A stretch of DNA of 10,380 nucleotides from QHWK01 sp035315685 (GCA_035315685.1 DATFXR010000547.1:1-10380); one strand, 5' to 3'; counted from the first letter of the stretch, positions 1 through 7,837 are shown. Numbers and translations are program-made. Notes: generated by a model not told the origin, from the sequence alone.

Positions 1-1253
1 TGACTCAAGCCGTAGCGCAGGTTCGGCGGGCGGTCCGCTCGTTCGAAGATATGTGCCGCGAACGTTGCGTAGGCGCTCGGGTTGTGGCGCGCGTTGGCTG
101 CTGTCTGTGTCGTGTAGCCGGGGGCGAACTCGGAAATGTGCGTCGTGGTGTTGTTGTCGGAAGCCGAGTCGATGACGTGCGTCGCTTCATGGATCGCCAT
201 CGCAGCCAGCGAATTCGGTCCGGTCTTCGCGATGTTCGTGACGACGACCGGCTCGAGCGTGAAGTCGGAGTAGGGAGGTCCGAAAACGATCGGCCCTCCG
301 TTAGGTGCCTCGGCGGCCGTGCTGAGGCCGTTTCCGAGACAGACGGAGTGCTGAATCATCGTCGCGTTCGTGAGCGTGCGCTGAATGAACAGAAACTCGG
401 TCGTCAGCTGATCGATCGCGGTCAACGTGATCGGCTCCTCGTTCGACAGTGGCGTCGCGCCGTCAGGAACGAGCTTGAAGTGCGTTCTGAGCGCCGACAA
501 CTCCACGGCAAAGTCGGCCAGGAACATTTCACGGTCGAGCGCCGCGATTGTCATCTTGCCGACGATGTCGTCCGGCGTGTTCTGGTAGCTTCTGTTGATG
601 ATGTTCCGTGGCGGCCCCTTGAAGGTCCGCACGGCGCGAACCGTGTCCGTCCCGTATCGCGCCTTGCTGAGTTCCGTGGCGCCGATGATGCCGGCGCCGA
701 GTCGAATGAGCGCGCGCTGAATCTTGCCGACATGCTCACCCTGTGAGCCGGGTACGACGTGAGCCGGGTCCGATACCAGGCAAGCCTCGAGCTTTGGATC
801 ACCTCGAAACTCCTTGCATCTGAGCGACGTCGCCGGAAGGGCCAGGCCGGCCCGCACATCATTCAGCGCGAACAGCGCTGCGATGACCTTCCGCAAGGCG
901 AGCGGAAGGATTGTCTTCGCGAGCTGGCCACCCCAGTGCGGACCGGCGGCCGGCTTCCAGCCGCGGAGCGACAAGTCGAGCGCCCCGAGGACCTCATGCC
1001 CGGCAACGCCGGGAGAGGTCGGTGCAAAACCGAAGTGCTGCTGGGCCGCGGTCACGGCCGCGGCGGTCTGAGCACCGAATGCGCCGGTCACCCCGCCGGC
1101 GACGGTGAATCCTGATTGAATGAGTGCCTGCTGCAGCAGCCTGACGGCCGTCCCGTCCGTCTCGCCCGGGCCCATCGCAGGGCTGTTGTTCGCGGCTCTT
1201 TGAACGCGTGTGTTTGCGGCCCAGTGTGAGGAAACCAACGTGATTGCCATCAT
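1..1253 (-). CDS. Peptidoglycan-binding / zincin metallopeptidase (M35-like), C-terminus cut by window edge
   Basis: Read on the minus strand, this frame has no stop from the TGA at 1320-1322 to the window edge, giving at least 417 residues from the ATG at 1253 (a second ATG follows at 1250; GTG at 1280 is also possible). Residues about 30-93 and 168-243 look like two peptidoglycan-binding-type repeats (first: AVRLLQQALIQSGF, then GAFGAQTAAAV; second: GEHVGKIQRALIRLG, then YGTDTVRAVRTF). Residues 352-403 hold a zincin core: MAIHEATHVID with HExxH at 355-359, then THISEF (Glu375 is a candidate third zinc ligand) and NPSAYATFA at 391-399, which resembles the NADSYxxFA stretch of M35 aspzincins. 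No signal peptide or membrane segment is visible at the N-terminus. Role inferred: a zinc peptidase targeted to cell wall or a cell-wall-associated structure. It lies downstream of and co-directional with the permease gene. Domain calls are by eye; the zincin call is the firmer one. Confidence 0.8.
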   Translation of the reverse strand, partial: MMAITLVSSHWAANTRVQRAANNSPAMGPGETDGTAVRLLQQALIQSGFTVAGGVTGAFGAQTAAAVTAAQQHFGFAPTSPGVAGHEVLGALDLSLRGWKPAAGPHWGGQLAKTILPLALRKVIAALFALNDVRAGLALPATSLRCKEFRGDPKLEACLVSDPAHVVPGSQGEHVGKIQRALIRLGAGIIGATELSKARYGTDTVRAVRTFKGPPRNIINRSYQNTPDDIVGKMTIAALDREMFLADFAVELSALRTHFKLVPDGATPLSNEEPITLTAIDQLTTEFLFIQRTLTNATMIQHSVCLGNGLSTAAEAPNGGPIVFGPPYSDFTLEPVVVTNIAKTGPNSLAAMAIHEATHVIDSASDNNTTTHISEFAPGYTTQTAANARHNPSAYATFAAHIFERADRPPNLRYGLS

Positions 1254-1447
1254 CCACTCGCTTTTGATCTCTTGAACCACTAACGAGGGATCGGCCTGAG
1301 GGGAACACAGGGTGGCAGATCAAGCCGCTGTTGTCGGATGCGACTCGTCAGCGCAGCGGTGGACGTTCCGCACGAGCCGCACAGGATCGCCCCCCCGATC
1401 TCGAGGCGTCGCTGGAGGCCTTCCTGCGCGCCAGGACGGGCACGTTC

Positions 1448-1467
1448 CGACGGCGCTGACGCCGTCG
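1448..1467 (-). terminator. GC-rich hairpin downstream of the ADOP permease gene
   Basis: A perfect 8-bp inverted repeat (cgacggcg / cgccgtcg) with a four-base loop lies about 27 bases past the permease stop codon. No T-run follows on the minus strand, so it is not a classical intrinsic terminator. It may act as a transcription end, an mRNA 3' stabiliser, or nothing. Confidence 0.35.
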
Positions 1468-1493
1468 ACTGCCGACTGCCGACTGCCGACTGC
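1466..1493. repeat. Heptamer tandem repeat (CGACTGC x4)
   Basis: Four perfect consecutive copies of the 7-base unit CGACTGC run directly up to the stop codon of the permease gene (1494-1496). They overlap one arm base pair of the neighbouring hairpin. Short heptamer arrays of this kind after genes are, from memory, common in Acidobacteria. Four copies is a short array and no function can be assigned. Confidence 0.85.
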
Positions 1494-4001
1494 CTACTCG
1501 TATCTGAGCGCGCGCATCGGATCGATCTGCGCGGCACGATGCGCCGGCACCAGGCCCGCGAGCAGAGCCACCGCAACGAGCGCGCACGCCGACGCCGACA
1601 GCACTGCCGGATCGTATCCGCTCAACTCGAACAGCTGCGACCGGGCGAGGCGGGCCAGTGAGACGGCGGCGGCCAAACCGATCGCGCCGCCGACCGTCGT
1701 CATCACGCCGACCTGACGCAGGATCATCGCGCGGACGCGCGCGGGCGCCGCGCCAAGCGCCATGCGCACGCCGATCTCGCGCGTCCGTTGCGAGACGGTG
1801 TACGCGAGCACACCATAGAGCCCGATCGCGGCGAGCAGCGTCGCCAGCGATGCGAACGCCGCCGACAGTACCGTGATCAGCCGATCGAGGAACACGTTCT
1901 GTTTGATCTGCTCCGGCATCGTGCGCAGATCCTCGACCGGCAGGCCCGGATCGAGCGACGACACGATTTTCGGGATATTCGCGATGAAGTCGTCGGGATT
2001 CTGCGCCGTGCGCGCGTAGAACGTCAGCGAGCCGAGACCGATCGCGTCGCCCTGCGGGTAGGGCCTGAAATACAGCGGCGGCGGCGCCCGTTTCACGTCG
2101 CTGTAGCTCGCGTCGCGCACGAACCCGACGATTTCCGTATCCGGCGGCTTTCCCGAGCTGCCGATGTGCCTGCCGACCGGATTGGGGAGCAGATTGAACT
2201 TCTTCGCGAACGCCTGATTGACGATGGCGACCTTCGGCGCGCCCGTCGCGTCGGCGCGCGTGAACTCGCGGCCCGATAGCAGGGTCATTCCGACCGTCTG
2301 GAAATAACCTGGTCCGACCTCGTTGTAGCGCGAGTTCATGTCGGTGTCGGGGCCGGGCGTCATGCCCTCCACGCTGACGTCGTTGCCCCAGTTGTCGCCG
2401 GCGAGCAGTGCCACCAGCGCGTCGCTGACGGCGGTGACGCCCGGCAGTGCCGCGAGCTCGTCCTCGAGATGCGTGAAGAACTCCGCCGTCCGCTGAGGCG
2501 AGTAGCCGTTCAGCGCCGGCGACACGCCGAACGTGACGACGTGTTCGATGTTCGCGCCGAGATCGACGCGGCTGATGTTCAGCAGGCTCTTCGTGAAGAG
2601 CCCGGCGGACACCAGCAGCGCCATCGACAGCGCGATCTGCGTCGTCGCGAGTGCCCAGCGGAAGCGCGCGGCCGATCGCGCGCCGGAGGGCTGGCCCGCC
2701 TGCGCCTTGAGGACGACCGCGAGATCGGGACGGGTGCTGTGCACGGCGGGGAAGAGCCCGAACAGCAGGCCGGTCGCCATCGCCGTCGCGCCGGTGAAGA
2801 GCAGCACGCCGCGATCGACCGTCCAGTCGACGCCGGCCGTGGCAAACGTCGGCAGCAGCGAAGCGATCAGATTGAGCGTCCACTGCGCGACGAGCACGGC
2901 CGCCGCGCCGCCGCACACTGCGAGCAGCAACGACTCGGTCAGCAGCTGCACGGCGAGCTGCGCCCGACTCGCGCCGATCGAGAGGCGGACCGCCATCTCG
3001 CCGGCACGGCCGATGGCCCGCGCGAGCAGCAGGTTGGCGATGTTCGCGCACGCGATGAGCAGCACGAACGCCGAAACGCCCAGCAGGATCCGAAGTGGAG
3101 GTCCGGCATTCCTGGGGATGCTGCTCTGGCCCCGCGCGCCGGCCTCGACGAGGATCGGCTTGGCGCGGAAGCGCGCCATGGTCTGTTCGCTCATCCCGCG
3201 CTGCAACGGCGCTTCGACGTCGTTGATGATCGCGTGGTACAGCGGATCGAGGGACGCGTGCGCCTGGGCGATGGTGACACCGGGCTTCAGCCTGGCGAAC
3301 AGATAGAGCGTGTAGCTGCGGCGGTTGTCGAAGTTCTTGTAGGTCGTCTGCATCTCGCTGCGGAGCGTCAGCGGGACGAACACCTTCGGCGACACGCCGA
3401 CCGTCGTACCCTCGAATCCGCGCGGTGCGACGCCGACGATCGTCAGCGGTCGGCCGTTCACCACGAGCGTCTCTCCGACGACCGACGGGTTCGAGGCGAA
3501 GCGCGACTGCCAGTATGCGTGGCTGAGCACCGCGACGTGCGATTCGCCGATCGACGGCTCGTCGGCCGGCATCAGCAGCCGTCCGACCGCGGGCTGGATG
3601 CCGAGCACGGGGAAGTAGCCTCCGGAGACGAGCACGCCCCGTCCGTTCAGCGTCTGGCCCTTGTAAGCGAGGTTGGCGCCGAACAGCACGTGCGCCGCGA
3701 TGCCGGTGAACGTCGTCTGCTGCCGCTCGAGATCGCGAAACATCGGGTAGCTGAACACGTCGTCGCAGTTGTCGCGCGTGCTTGCGGTGCCGCACGACTG
3801 GCCGCCCGGCTTGGGTCCGGGCGCCACGAGATTGACGAGTTGCTCGGCTTGCCTGACGGGCAGCGGCCGGAGCAGCAGCTGATTGAACAGCGAGAAGATG
3901 GCCGCGTTGGCCCCGATACCCAGCGCGAGCGACGCGATGGCGACCAGCGTCACGAATGGCGTTTTGAACAGCGTGCGCCCGGCGACCTTGAGGTTGGGCA
4001 T
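1494..4001 (-). CDS. ADOP-type (MacB/FtsX-like) ABC transporter permease
   Basis: An 835-residue membrane protein of the acidobacterial duplicated orphan permease type: two MacB/FtsX permease units in one chain. TM1 (about 17-40, VTLVAIASLALGIGANAAIF) is followed by a large extracytoplasmic domain (about 41-300, containing YFPVLGIQPAVGR). A first FtsX unit follows (TMs near 305-332, 356-385, 400-425), then a fifth TM (about 455-475), a second extracytoplasmic domain (about 480-705) and a C-terminal FtsX unit (TMs near 710-733, 765-787, 802-822). The segment SQRTREIGVRMALGA after TM6 is the typical cytoplasmic coupling region that would contact an ATPase; the first unit has the matching GRAGEMAVRLSIGAS. 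No ATP-binding gene is adjacent, as usual for this family. Substrate unknown; it may export something or move envelope lipid/peptide in MacB-like fashion. The start is the ATG at 4001; no strong Shine-Dalgarno is visible, but TM1 sits at the usual distance. Confidence 0.93.
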   Translation of the reverse strand: MPNLKVAGRTLFKTPFVTLVAIASLALGIGANAAIFSLFNQLLLRPLPVRQAEQLVNLVAPGPKPGGQSCGTASTRDNCDDVFSYPMFRDLERQQTTFTGIAAHVLFGANLAYKGQTLNGRGVLVSGGYFPVLGIQPAVGRLLMPADEPSIGESHVAVLSHAYWQSRFASNPSVVGETLVVNGRPLTIVGVAPRGFEGTTVGVSPKVFVPLTLRSEMQTTYKNFDNRRSYTLYLFARLKPGVTIAQAHASLDPLYHAIINDVEAPLQRGMSEQTMARFRAKPILVEAGARGQSSIPRNAGPPLRILLGVSAFVLLIACANIANLLLARAIGRAGEMAVRLSIGASRAQLAVQLLTESLLLAVCGGAAAVLVAQWTLNLIASLLPTFATAGVDWTVDRGVLLFTGATAMATGLLFGLFPAVHSTRPDLAVVLKAQAGQPSGARSAARFRWALATTQIALSMALLVSAGLFTKSLLNISRVDLGANIEHVVTFGVSPALNGYSPQRTAEFFTHLEDELAALPGVTAVSDALVALLAGDNWGNDVSVEGMTPGPDTDMNSRYNEVGPGYFQTVGMTLLSGREFTRADATGAPKVAIVNQAFAKKFNLLPNPVGRHIGSSGKPPDTEIVGFVRDASYSDVKRAPPPLYFRPYPQGDAIGLGSLTFYARTAQNPDDFIANIPKIVSSLDPGLPVEDLRTMPEQIKQNVFLDRLITVLSAAFASLATLLAAIGLYGVLAYTVSQRTREIGVRMALGAAPARVRAMILRQVGVMTTVGGAIGLAAAVSLARLARSQLFELSGYDPAVLSASACALVAVALLAGLVPAHRAAQIDPMRALRYE

Positions 4002-4050
4002 TTCAGCAATAGACGGGCGACGAGGCCGAATGGTTTATCGCCGATATCCC

Positions 4051-4077
4051 GCCGGCTGCCATCGATGTTCAGCCGGC
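4051..4077 (-). terminator. Hairpin overlapping the stop codon of the nucleotidyltransferase gene
   Basis: A perfect 8-bp GC-rich inverted repeat (gccggctg / cagccggc) with an 11-base loop spans the end of the nucleotidyltransferase gene and its TGA (4069-4071). It lies 50 bases upstream of the ADOP start. There is no T-run on the minus strand, so a role as partial terminator, attenuator or mRNA-processing element between the two genes is only a possibility. Confidence 0.35.
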
Positions 4078-4434
4078 CGTTGGCTTCAGCCGTCCGATTA
4101 GTACTGGACGAGTCTCACTGAAACGACCGTTCCATGACAGCGGTGTCGTTCTTCCGAGGTAGTTGCCCCGTTCATCGGCAAGAAACACGTCCGCCCCGCG
4201 ATTGAGCCTCTGGGCGTGGCCCTGCAAACGCCGTGAAGCGGTGGCCAATCTCGCCAGGTCGGCATCATCGGCCACTACGACCAGCACATCGATGTCCTTC
4301 GGATCTCGCTTCGTCGTTATGATCGAGCCCAGGACGGCAATGCTCTTGACGCCCGGCAGCTGTCGGACCGACGTCACGAACCGGCGCAGCCCGTCGAGCA
4401 GCTGCTGCCGATGATTCTCAGAGGCCTGGTTCAT
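4069..4434 (-). CDS. Nucleotidyltransferase-fold protein (MNT-like)
   Basis: A 121-residue protein with the DNA polymerase beta-like nucleotidyltransferase signature: SIAVLGSIITTKRDPKDIDV carries Gly36-Ser37 and the metal-binding pair Asp47/Asp49, and ADVFLAD places a third acidic residue at Asp82. The order strand-GS-DxD-strand-D matches minimal (MNT-type) enzymes. These normally transfer a nucleotide to a protein or small molecule, and some serve as antitoxins paired with HEPN proteins. No HEPN partner is seen here. The start at 4434 (MNQASENHR) is preferred because the longer frame back to 4575 would run through the preceding gene, whose stop (4440-4442) lies only five bases upstream; this suggests translational coupling with the methyltransferase-like gene. 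Substrate and biological role unknown; about 120 residues is usual for a stand-alone domain. Confidence 0.8.
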   Translation of the reverse strand: MNQASENHRQQLLDGLRRFVTSVRQLPGVKSIAVLGSIITTKRDPKDIDVLVVVADDADLARLATASRRLQGHAQRLNRGADVFLADERGNYLGRTTPLSWNGRFSETRPVLIGRLKPTAG

Positions 4435-4439
4435 CGTGG

Positions 4440-4922
4440 TCAGAGCCAGCGTCGTACGCGACGCCGATACTGCGTATACTCCTCTCCAAAACGTCCGTGC
4501 AAATACTCCTCTTCTCGTGCCACCACGCTGTACCGAACGACGAGCAACGCGGGCACGGTGGCAACGAGAACCCACGGTGTGTCGAACAGCAACCCCAGGC
4601 CGACGACGACCAGTGCCTGGCCGACATAATCGGGATTTCGGCTATACCTGTACGGGCCCGAGACCACGAGCCGACGACTCGCGTGACGAGGTGAGACCGG
4701 CGTACCGGCGCGCCGGAAATGGCGGACCACCAGAGCGCTGAGTGCCAATCCAGCAACCAGGAGCGCTCCGCCGAACGTCCGCACCGGCACTGCGTCGGCA
4801 AGGAGCCTTTTGGGCAACAGCGCCTGAAGAACCGACCCCGCTGCGAACGCTCCCAGGAAGATGAACGGCGGCGGCGCGAAAACGCTGGGACGATCAAGCC
4901 GCTCATCGGTGGAAGGTGACAT
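4440..4922 (-). CDS. Isoprenylcysteine carboxyl methyltransferase-like / phospholipid methyltransferase-like membrane protein
   Basis: A 160-residue integral membrane protein. After a short polar N-terminus it has hydrophobic segments near 18-37, 49-66 and 103-131 (the last long enough for a helical hairpin). Two conserved blocks of the ICMT/PEMT superfamily are visible: GPYRYSRNPDYVGQ at 89-102, and the C-terminal block with REEEYLHGRFGEEYTQYRRR (136-155) ending VRRWL, both of which help form the S-adenosylmethionine pocket in known members. Family members methylate lipid or prenyl-type substrates at the membrane; in bacteria the substrate is rarely known. The ATG at 4922 is the first start after an in-frame TAG; no good Shine-Dalgarno is seen. 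It is the first gene of a minus-strand run, divergent from the plus-strand ADOP gene, and ends five bases before the nucleotidyltransferase gene. Confidence 0.87.
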   Translation of the reverse strand: MSPSTDERLDRPSVFAPPPFIFLGAFAAGSVLQALLPKRLLADAVPVRTFGGALLVAGLALSALVVRHFRRAGTPVSPRHASRRLVVSGPYRYSRNPDYVGQALVVVGLGLLFDTPWVLVATVPALLVVRYSVVAREEEYLHGRFGEEYTQYRRRVRRWL

Positions 4923-5272
4923 GACAGCCGGCGTGGGCGAGTCCGAAGACGTCGCCCTCGAACAGACCGAAGTCTATCCGCCGCCGAGCGTCACGTCGAA
5001 TTCCAGCGCAGCGTGCAGGCCGCCACGATTTCGCAAATGAACCGCGGTTTGCTTCGGCGCGCTCGAATGGCTCGCTGTCATCGTGAAATTCCGCAGGTCG
5101 CGACTCTCCCGCGGAGGTTCACCTGTCCGAGATTGGGACGGCTTCGTCCCACTCCCGCCGCGGCTGCCAATGTTCCGCTTGTCCCGACCGTCCGAGTCAT
5201 GGAGTTACGGCGAGCCATCCTGGCACGATTGCTGCCTCGCGCTGCGAGAGCAGATACCCCCCGAGGAGCCGC
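4923..5272. other. Divergent intergenic region, no convincing gene
   Basis: These 350 bases separate the minus-strand methyltransferase-like gene from the plus-strand ADOP gene, so promoters for both should lie here. Short open frames exist on both strands (for example a 35-codon minus frame from about 5082, MTASHSSAPKQ, ending near 4976), but none has a recognisable domain or ribosome-binding site. No clear -35/-10 pair or operator repeat was identified by eye. Confidence 0.6.
5263..5268 (+). promoter_or_regulatory. Ribosome-binding site of the plus-strand ADOP gene
   Basis: GAGGAG lies four bases upstream of the ATG at 5273 and fixes this start over alternatives. Confidence 0.75.
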
Positions 5273-7726
5273 ATGATCCAGGAACTCCGTATCGCGATTA
5301 GAAATCTCCGCCGCGTGCCGGGCTTCGCCCTCGCCTTCGTGCTGACGCTCGGTCTCGGCGTCGGCGCGAACACCGCGATCTTCAGCGTCATCAACGGGGT
5401 TCTGCTGCGTCCGCTGCCGTACCCGGAAGCCGACCGCATCATGCACCTGCGGCAGCCGCAAACGGCCGCCGGCGTCGAGGATTCGTCGTTCTCGTTTCCG
5501 GAAGTGGCCCACTACCGATCGCAATCGAAGACGATCGATCAGTTCGTCGAATTCGGCGACTGGACGTTCAACGTCCTCGGGCATGGCGAACCGCATCGCG
5601 CGACCGGCGGTCTCGTCACGGCGAACTTCTTCCCGATGCTCGGCGCGCAGCCGCTCCTGGGCCGCACGCTCATCTCCGCGGACGAAGCCAAAGGGGCGCC
5701 GCCGGTTGCCGTCCTCACCTACGCCTACTGGCAGCGCGTCTTCGGGTCCGACCCGTCGGTCGTCGGCCAAACGCTCGATCTGACGGTGAAGCAGGCGCAG
5801 ATTGTCGGCGTGCTGAAGCCGGGCTCGCACTACGCGGCGCAGCGCACGCAGGACTTCTACGCCAACTACGCCGCCAACGATCACTACATGAGCTCGTCGA
5901 TGCAGAACGAGTGGCCGCATCGGATGACCACTGTGTACGCACGGCTGGCGCCCGGCGCGACGGCCGCGAGCGCCCAGGCGGAGCTGAAACAGATGGCCAC
6001 CACGCTGCACCGCGATCATCCCGAGGCCTATCCGGCTTCGCGCGGCTTCGATATCGCGGTCATGCCGTGGAAGGACGAGCTCACCGCGAAGGCGAAGCCG
6101 ACGCTCGTGATTCTGCTCGTCACGACCGTGTTCGTCCTGATGATCGCCTGCGCGAACGTCGGCAACCTCACGCTGACGCGGCTCGTGCAGCGCGAGCGGG
6201 AGATGGGCATCCGCGCCGCGCTCGGCGCGCCGGCCGCCGTGCTGCGGCGGCAGCTGCTCGCGGAGAACCTCGTGCTCTCGATGCTCGGGGGCCTGCTCGG
6301 CCTCGGCATCGCGGTGGCGGGCCTCAACCTCCTGATCGCGTACACGGCGCGGTTCACGAACCGGACCGGCGAGATCGGCCTCGACGGCACCGTGCTCGCC
6401 TTCACCCTTGCAATCTCGACCGGGATGGCGCTGCTGTTCGCGTGGGCGCCGCGCCTGACGTTCATGGACGATCCCGTGCGCGCGATGTCGGCGGGCGGCG
6501 GCCGCTCGACTGGCAGCCGGGGGCGGCGCCGCGCCCAGCGCGCGCTCGTCGTCAGCCAGTTGGCCGCCTCGTTCATGCTGCTGATCGGCGCCGGCCTCCT
6601 GACGCGCACGCTCATGCGACTCTATGAGGTCAATCCCGGCTTCGATCTCTCGAACGTCCTCAGCCTCCAGGCGCCCAACTTCGCCACCGTGTCGGACCCC
6701 AATCGGCTGCTGCAGTTCAATCAGGACGTGCTCGAGCGGGTCAGGAACGAAGCGTCGGTGAAGAATGCGGCGGTCGCGTCGAACGCGCCGCTGGCGGGCT
6801 CGTTTCCGCAGCAGCGCGAATTCCGGATCGACGGCGCCGATGCCGATGCGATCGGATCGGCTCCGCGCACCGTCACGCGCGTCGTGAGCAGCTCGTACTT
6901 CGCGACAATCGGCACGCCGCTGAAGGCCGGCCGTTCGTTCCAGGCGACCGACACGCGTACCTCGCCCCGCGTGGTGATTCTCAGCGAGTCGATGGCGAAC
7001 TACTACTTCAAGCGCGGCGACGCGGTTGGCCGGCGGATCAGCTGGAACCTGACCAACGGCATCACCGGCGCGGTGTCGTGGACGCCGCCTGCGGAGATCG
7101 TCGGCATCGCCGCCGACTCCCGCGCCGACGGCATCGACCAGGCCCCGATGCACACGCTGTATCAGGCCGACACGCAGAACTTCGCCCCCGCCACGCTGCT
7201 GGTGCGCACAGCCGGCGACGCGCCCGTCCGCCTCGCGCCGCGCGTCGTCGAGACGATCCGCGCGCTCGATCCGAACCGCCCGATCGATCACGTCCAGACG
7301 CTGGAAGAGATTCGCGACGAGACGATCGCGCCGCAGCGCCTCAACGCCACGCTCATCGCCCTGTTCACCGCGCTCGCGCTCGCCATCGCCACCGTCGGTG
7401 TCGCCGGCGTGCTGGCGTTCTCGGTGAGCCAGCGGACCAACGAGCTCGGCATCCGCGTCGCGCTCGGCGCGCAGCGAGGCGAGATCCTGCGGATGATCCT
7501 CGGCGAAGGCGCCGCCATGGCACTCGTCGGGCTCGCCGTGGGCGGCGCCGCCGCCATCCCGCTGTCGGAGCTGCTGAAGGGCCTCCTGTTCGGCGTCGAG
7601 CCGGCGGACCCGCCGACGATCGCCGTGTCGGCCCTGCTGCTGGTCACGGTCGCCGTCGCCGCGGCCTGGATTCCGGCGCGCCACGCCACCGCCGTCGACC
7701 CGATCTCGGCGCTGCGCGGCGATTGA
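5273..7726 (+). CDS. ADOP-type (MacB/FtsX-like) ABC transporter permease
   Basis: An 817-residue duplicated permease, paralogous in layout to the one at 1494-4001. The N-terminus MIQELRIAIRNLRRVPGFAL is the classic opening of this family. TM1 lies near 17-40, followed by an extracytoplasmic domain to about 272 (NFFPMLGAQPLLGR at 119-131, then AYWQRVFG). The first FtsX unit has TMs near 277-300, 328-357 and 375-392, with coupling motif REREMGIRAALGA (307-319). TM5 is near 425-445, a second extracytoplasmic domain runs to about 690, and the C-terminal FtsX unit has SQRTNELGIRVALGA after TM6 (about 696-718) and final TMs near 747-766 and 786-804. It ends DPISALRGD, matching the usual DPxxALR terminus. 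No ATPase gene is nearby. Likely role: envelope-spanning, ATP-coupled transport or mechanotransmission with an ATPase encoded elsewhere; the substrate cannot be deduced. A GAGGAG site supports the start. Nothing looks truncated. Confidence 0.95.
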   Translation: MIQELRIAIRNLRRVPGFALAFVLTLGLGVGANTAIFSVINGVLLRPLPYPEADRIMHLRQPQTAAGVEDSSFSFPEVAHYRSQSKTIDQFVEFGDWTFNVLGHGEPHRATGGLVTANFFPMLGAQPLLGRTLISADEAKGAPPVAVLTYAYWQRVFGSDPSVVGQTLDLTVKQAQIVGVLKPGSHYAAQRTQDFYANYAANDHYMSSSMQNEWPHRMTTVYARLAPGATAASAQAELKQMATTLHRDHPEAYPASRGFDIAVMPWKDELTAKAKPTLVILLVTTVFVLMIACANVGNLTLTRLVQREREMGIRAALGAPAAVLRRQLLAENLVLSMLGGLLGLGIAVAGLNLLIAYTARFTNRTGEIGLDGTVLAFTLAISTGMALLFAWAPRLTFMDDPVRAMSAGGGRSTGSRGRRRAQRALVVSQLAASFMLLIGAGLLTRTLMRLYEVNPGFDLSNVLSLQAPNFATVSDPNRLLQFNQDVLERVRNEASVKNAAVASNAPLAGSFPQQREFRIDGADADAIGSAPRTVTRVVSSSYFATIGTPLKAGRSFQATDTRTSPRVVILSESMANYYFKRGDAVGRRISWNLTNGITGAVSWTPPAEIVGIAADSRADGIDQAPMHTLYQADTQNFAPATLLVRTAGDAPVRLAPRVVETIRALDPNRPIDHVQTLEEIRDETIAPQRLNATLIALFTALALAIATVGVAGVLAFSVSQRTNELGIRVALGAQRGEILRMILGEGAAMALVGLAVGGAAAIPLSELLKGLLFGVEPADPPTIAVSALLLVTVAVAAAWIPARHATAVDPISALRGD

Positions 7727-7837
7727 GCAACGCCTCGACCGGCGTCGCGCTTTGCCCTTCGGCGCGCTCGCCTTGCCTGGCAGGACTCGACGCTGCGCTC
7801 CCGGCCGCGGGGGAGAGCTTGTACTTCCGAGCAGGTC

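Noticed and set aside
51..746. 231-codon open frame on the plus strand
   Set aside because: It lies antisense to the zincin/peptidoglycan-binding gene, is rich in Arg and Val with no domain, and arises from the GC-rich codons of the minus frame.
1348..3795. 815-codon minus frame over the first ADOP gene
   Set aside because: It is an Arg/Ala-rich shifted reading of the permease, without membrane segments or motifs.
2469..4121. 550-codon plus frame antisense to the first ADOP gene
   Set aside because: It is composed almost wholly of Arg, Asp, Glu, His and Gln, with no fold-like pattern, as expected from the antisense of a GC-rich membrane gene.
4897..5118. Minus frame ending IDFGLFEGDVFGLAHAG and HVTFHR just inside the ICMT-like gene
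   Set aside because: The short stretch looks protein-like, but it has no start, no ribosome-binding site and no recognisable family, and its upstream half is compositionally random.
5078..7684. 868-codon minus frame antisense to the second ADOP gene
   Set aside because: It is longer than the real gene but of low-complexity Arg/Asp/His composition, while the plus frame has clear FtsX motifs and a Shine-Dalgarno.
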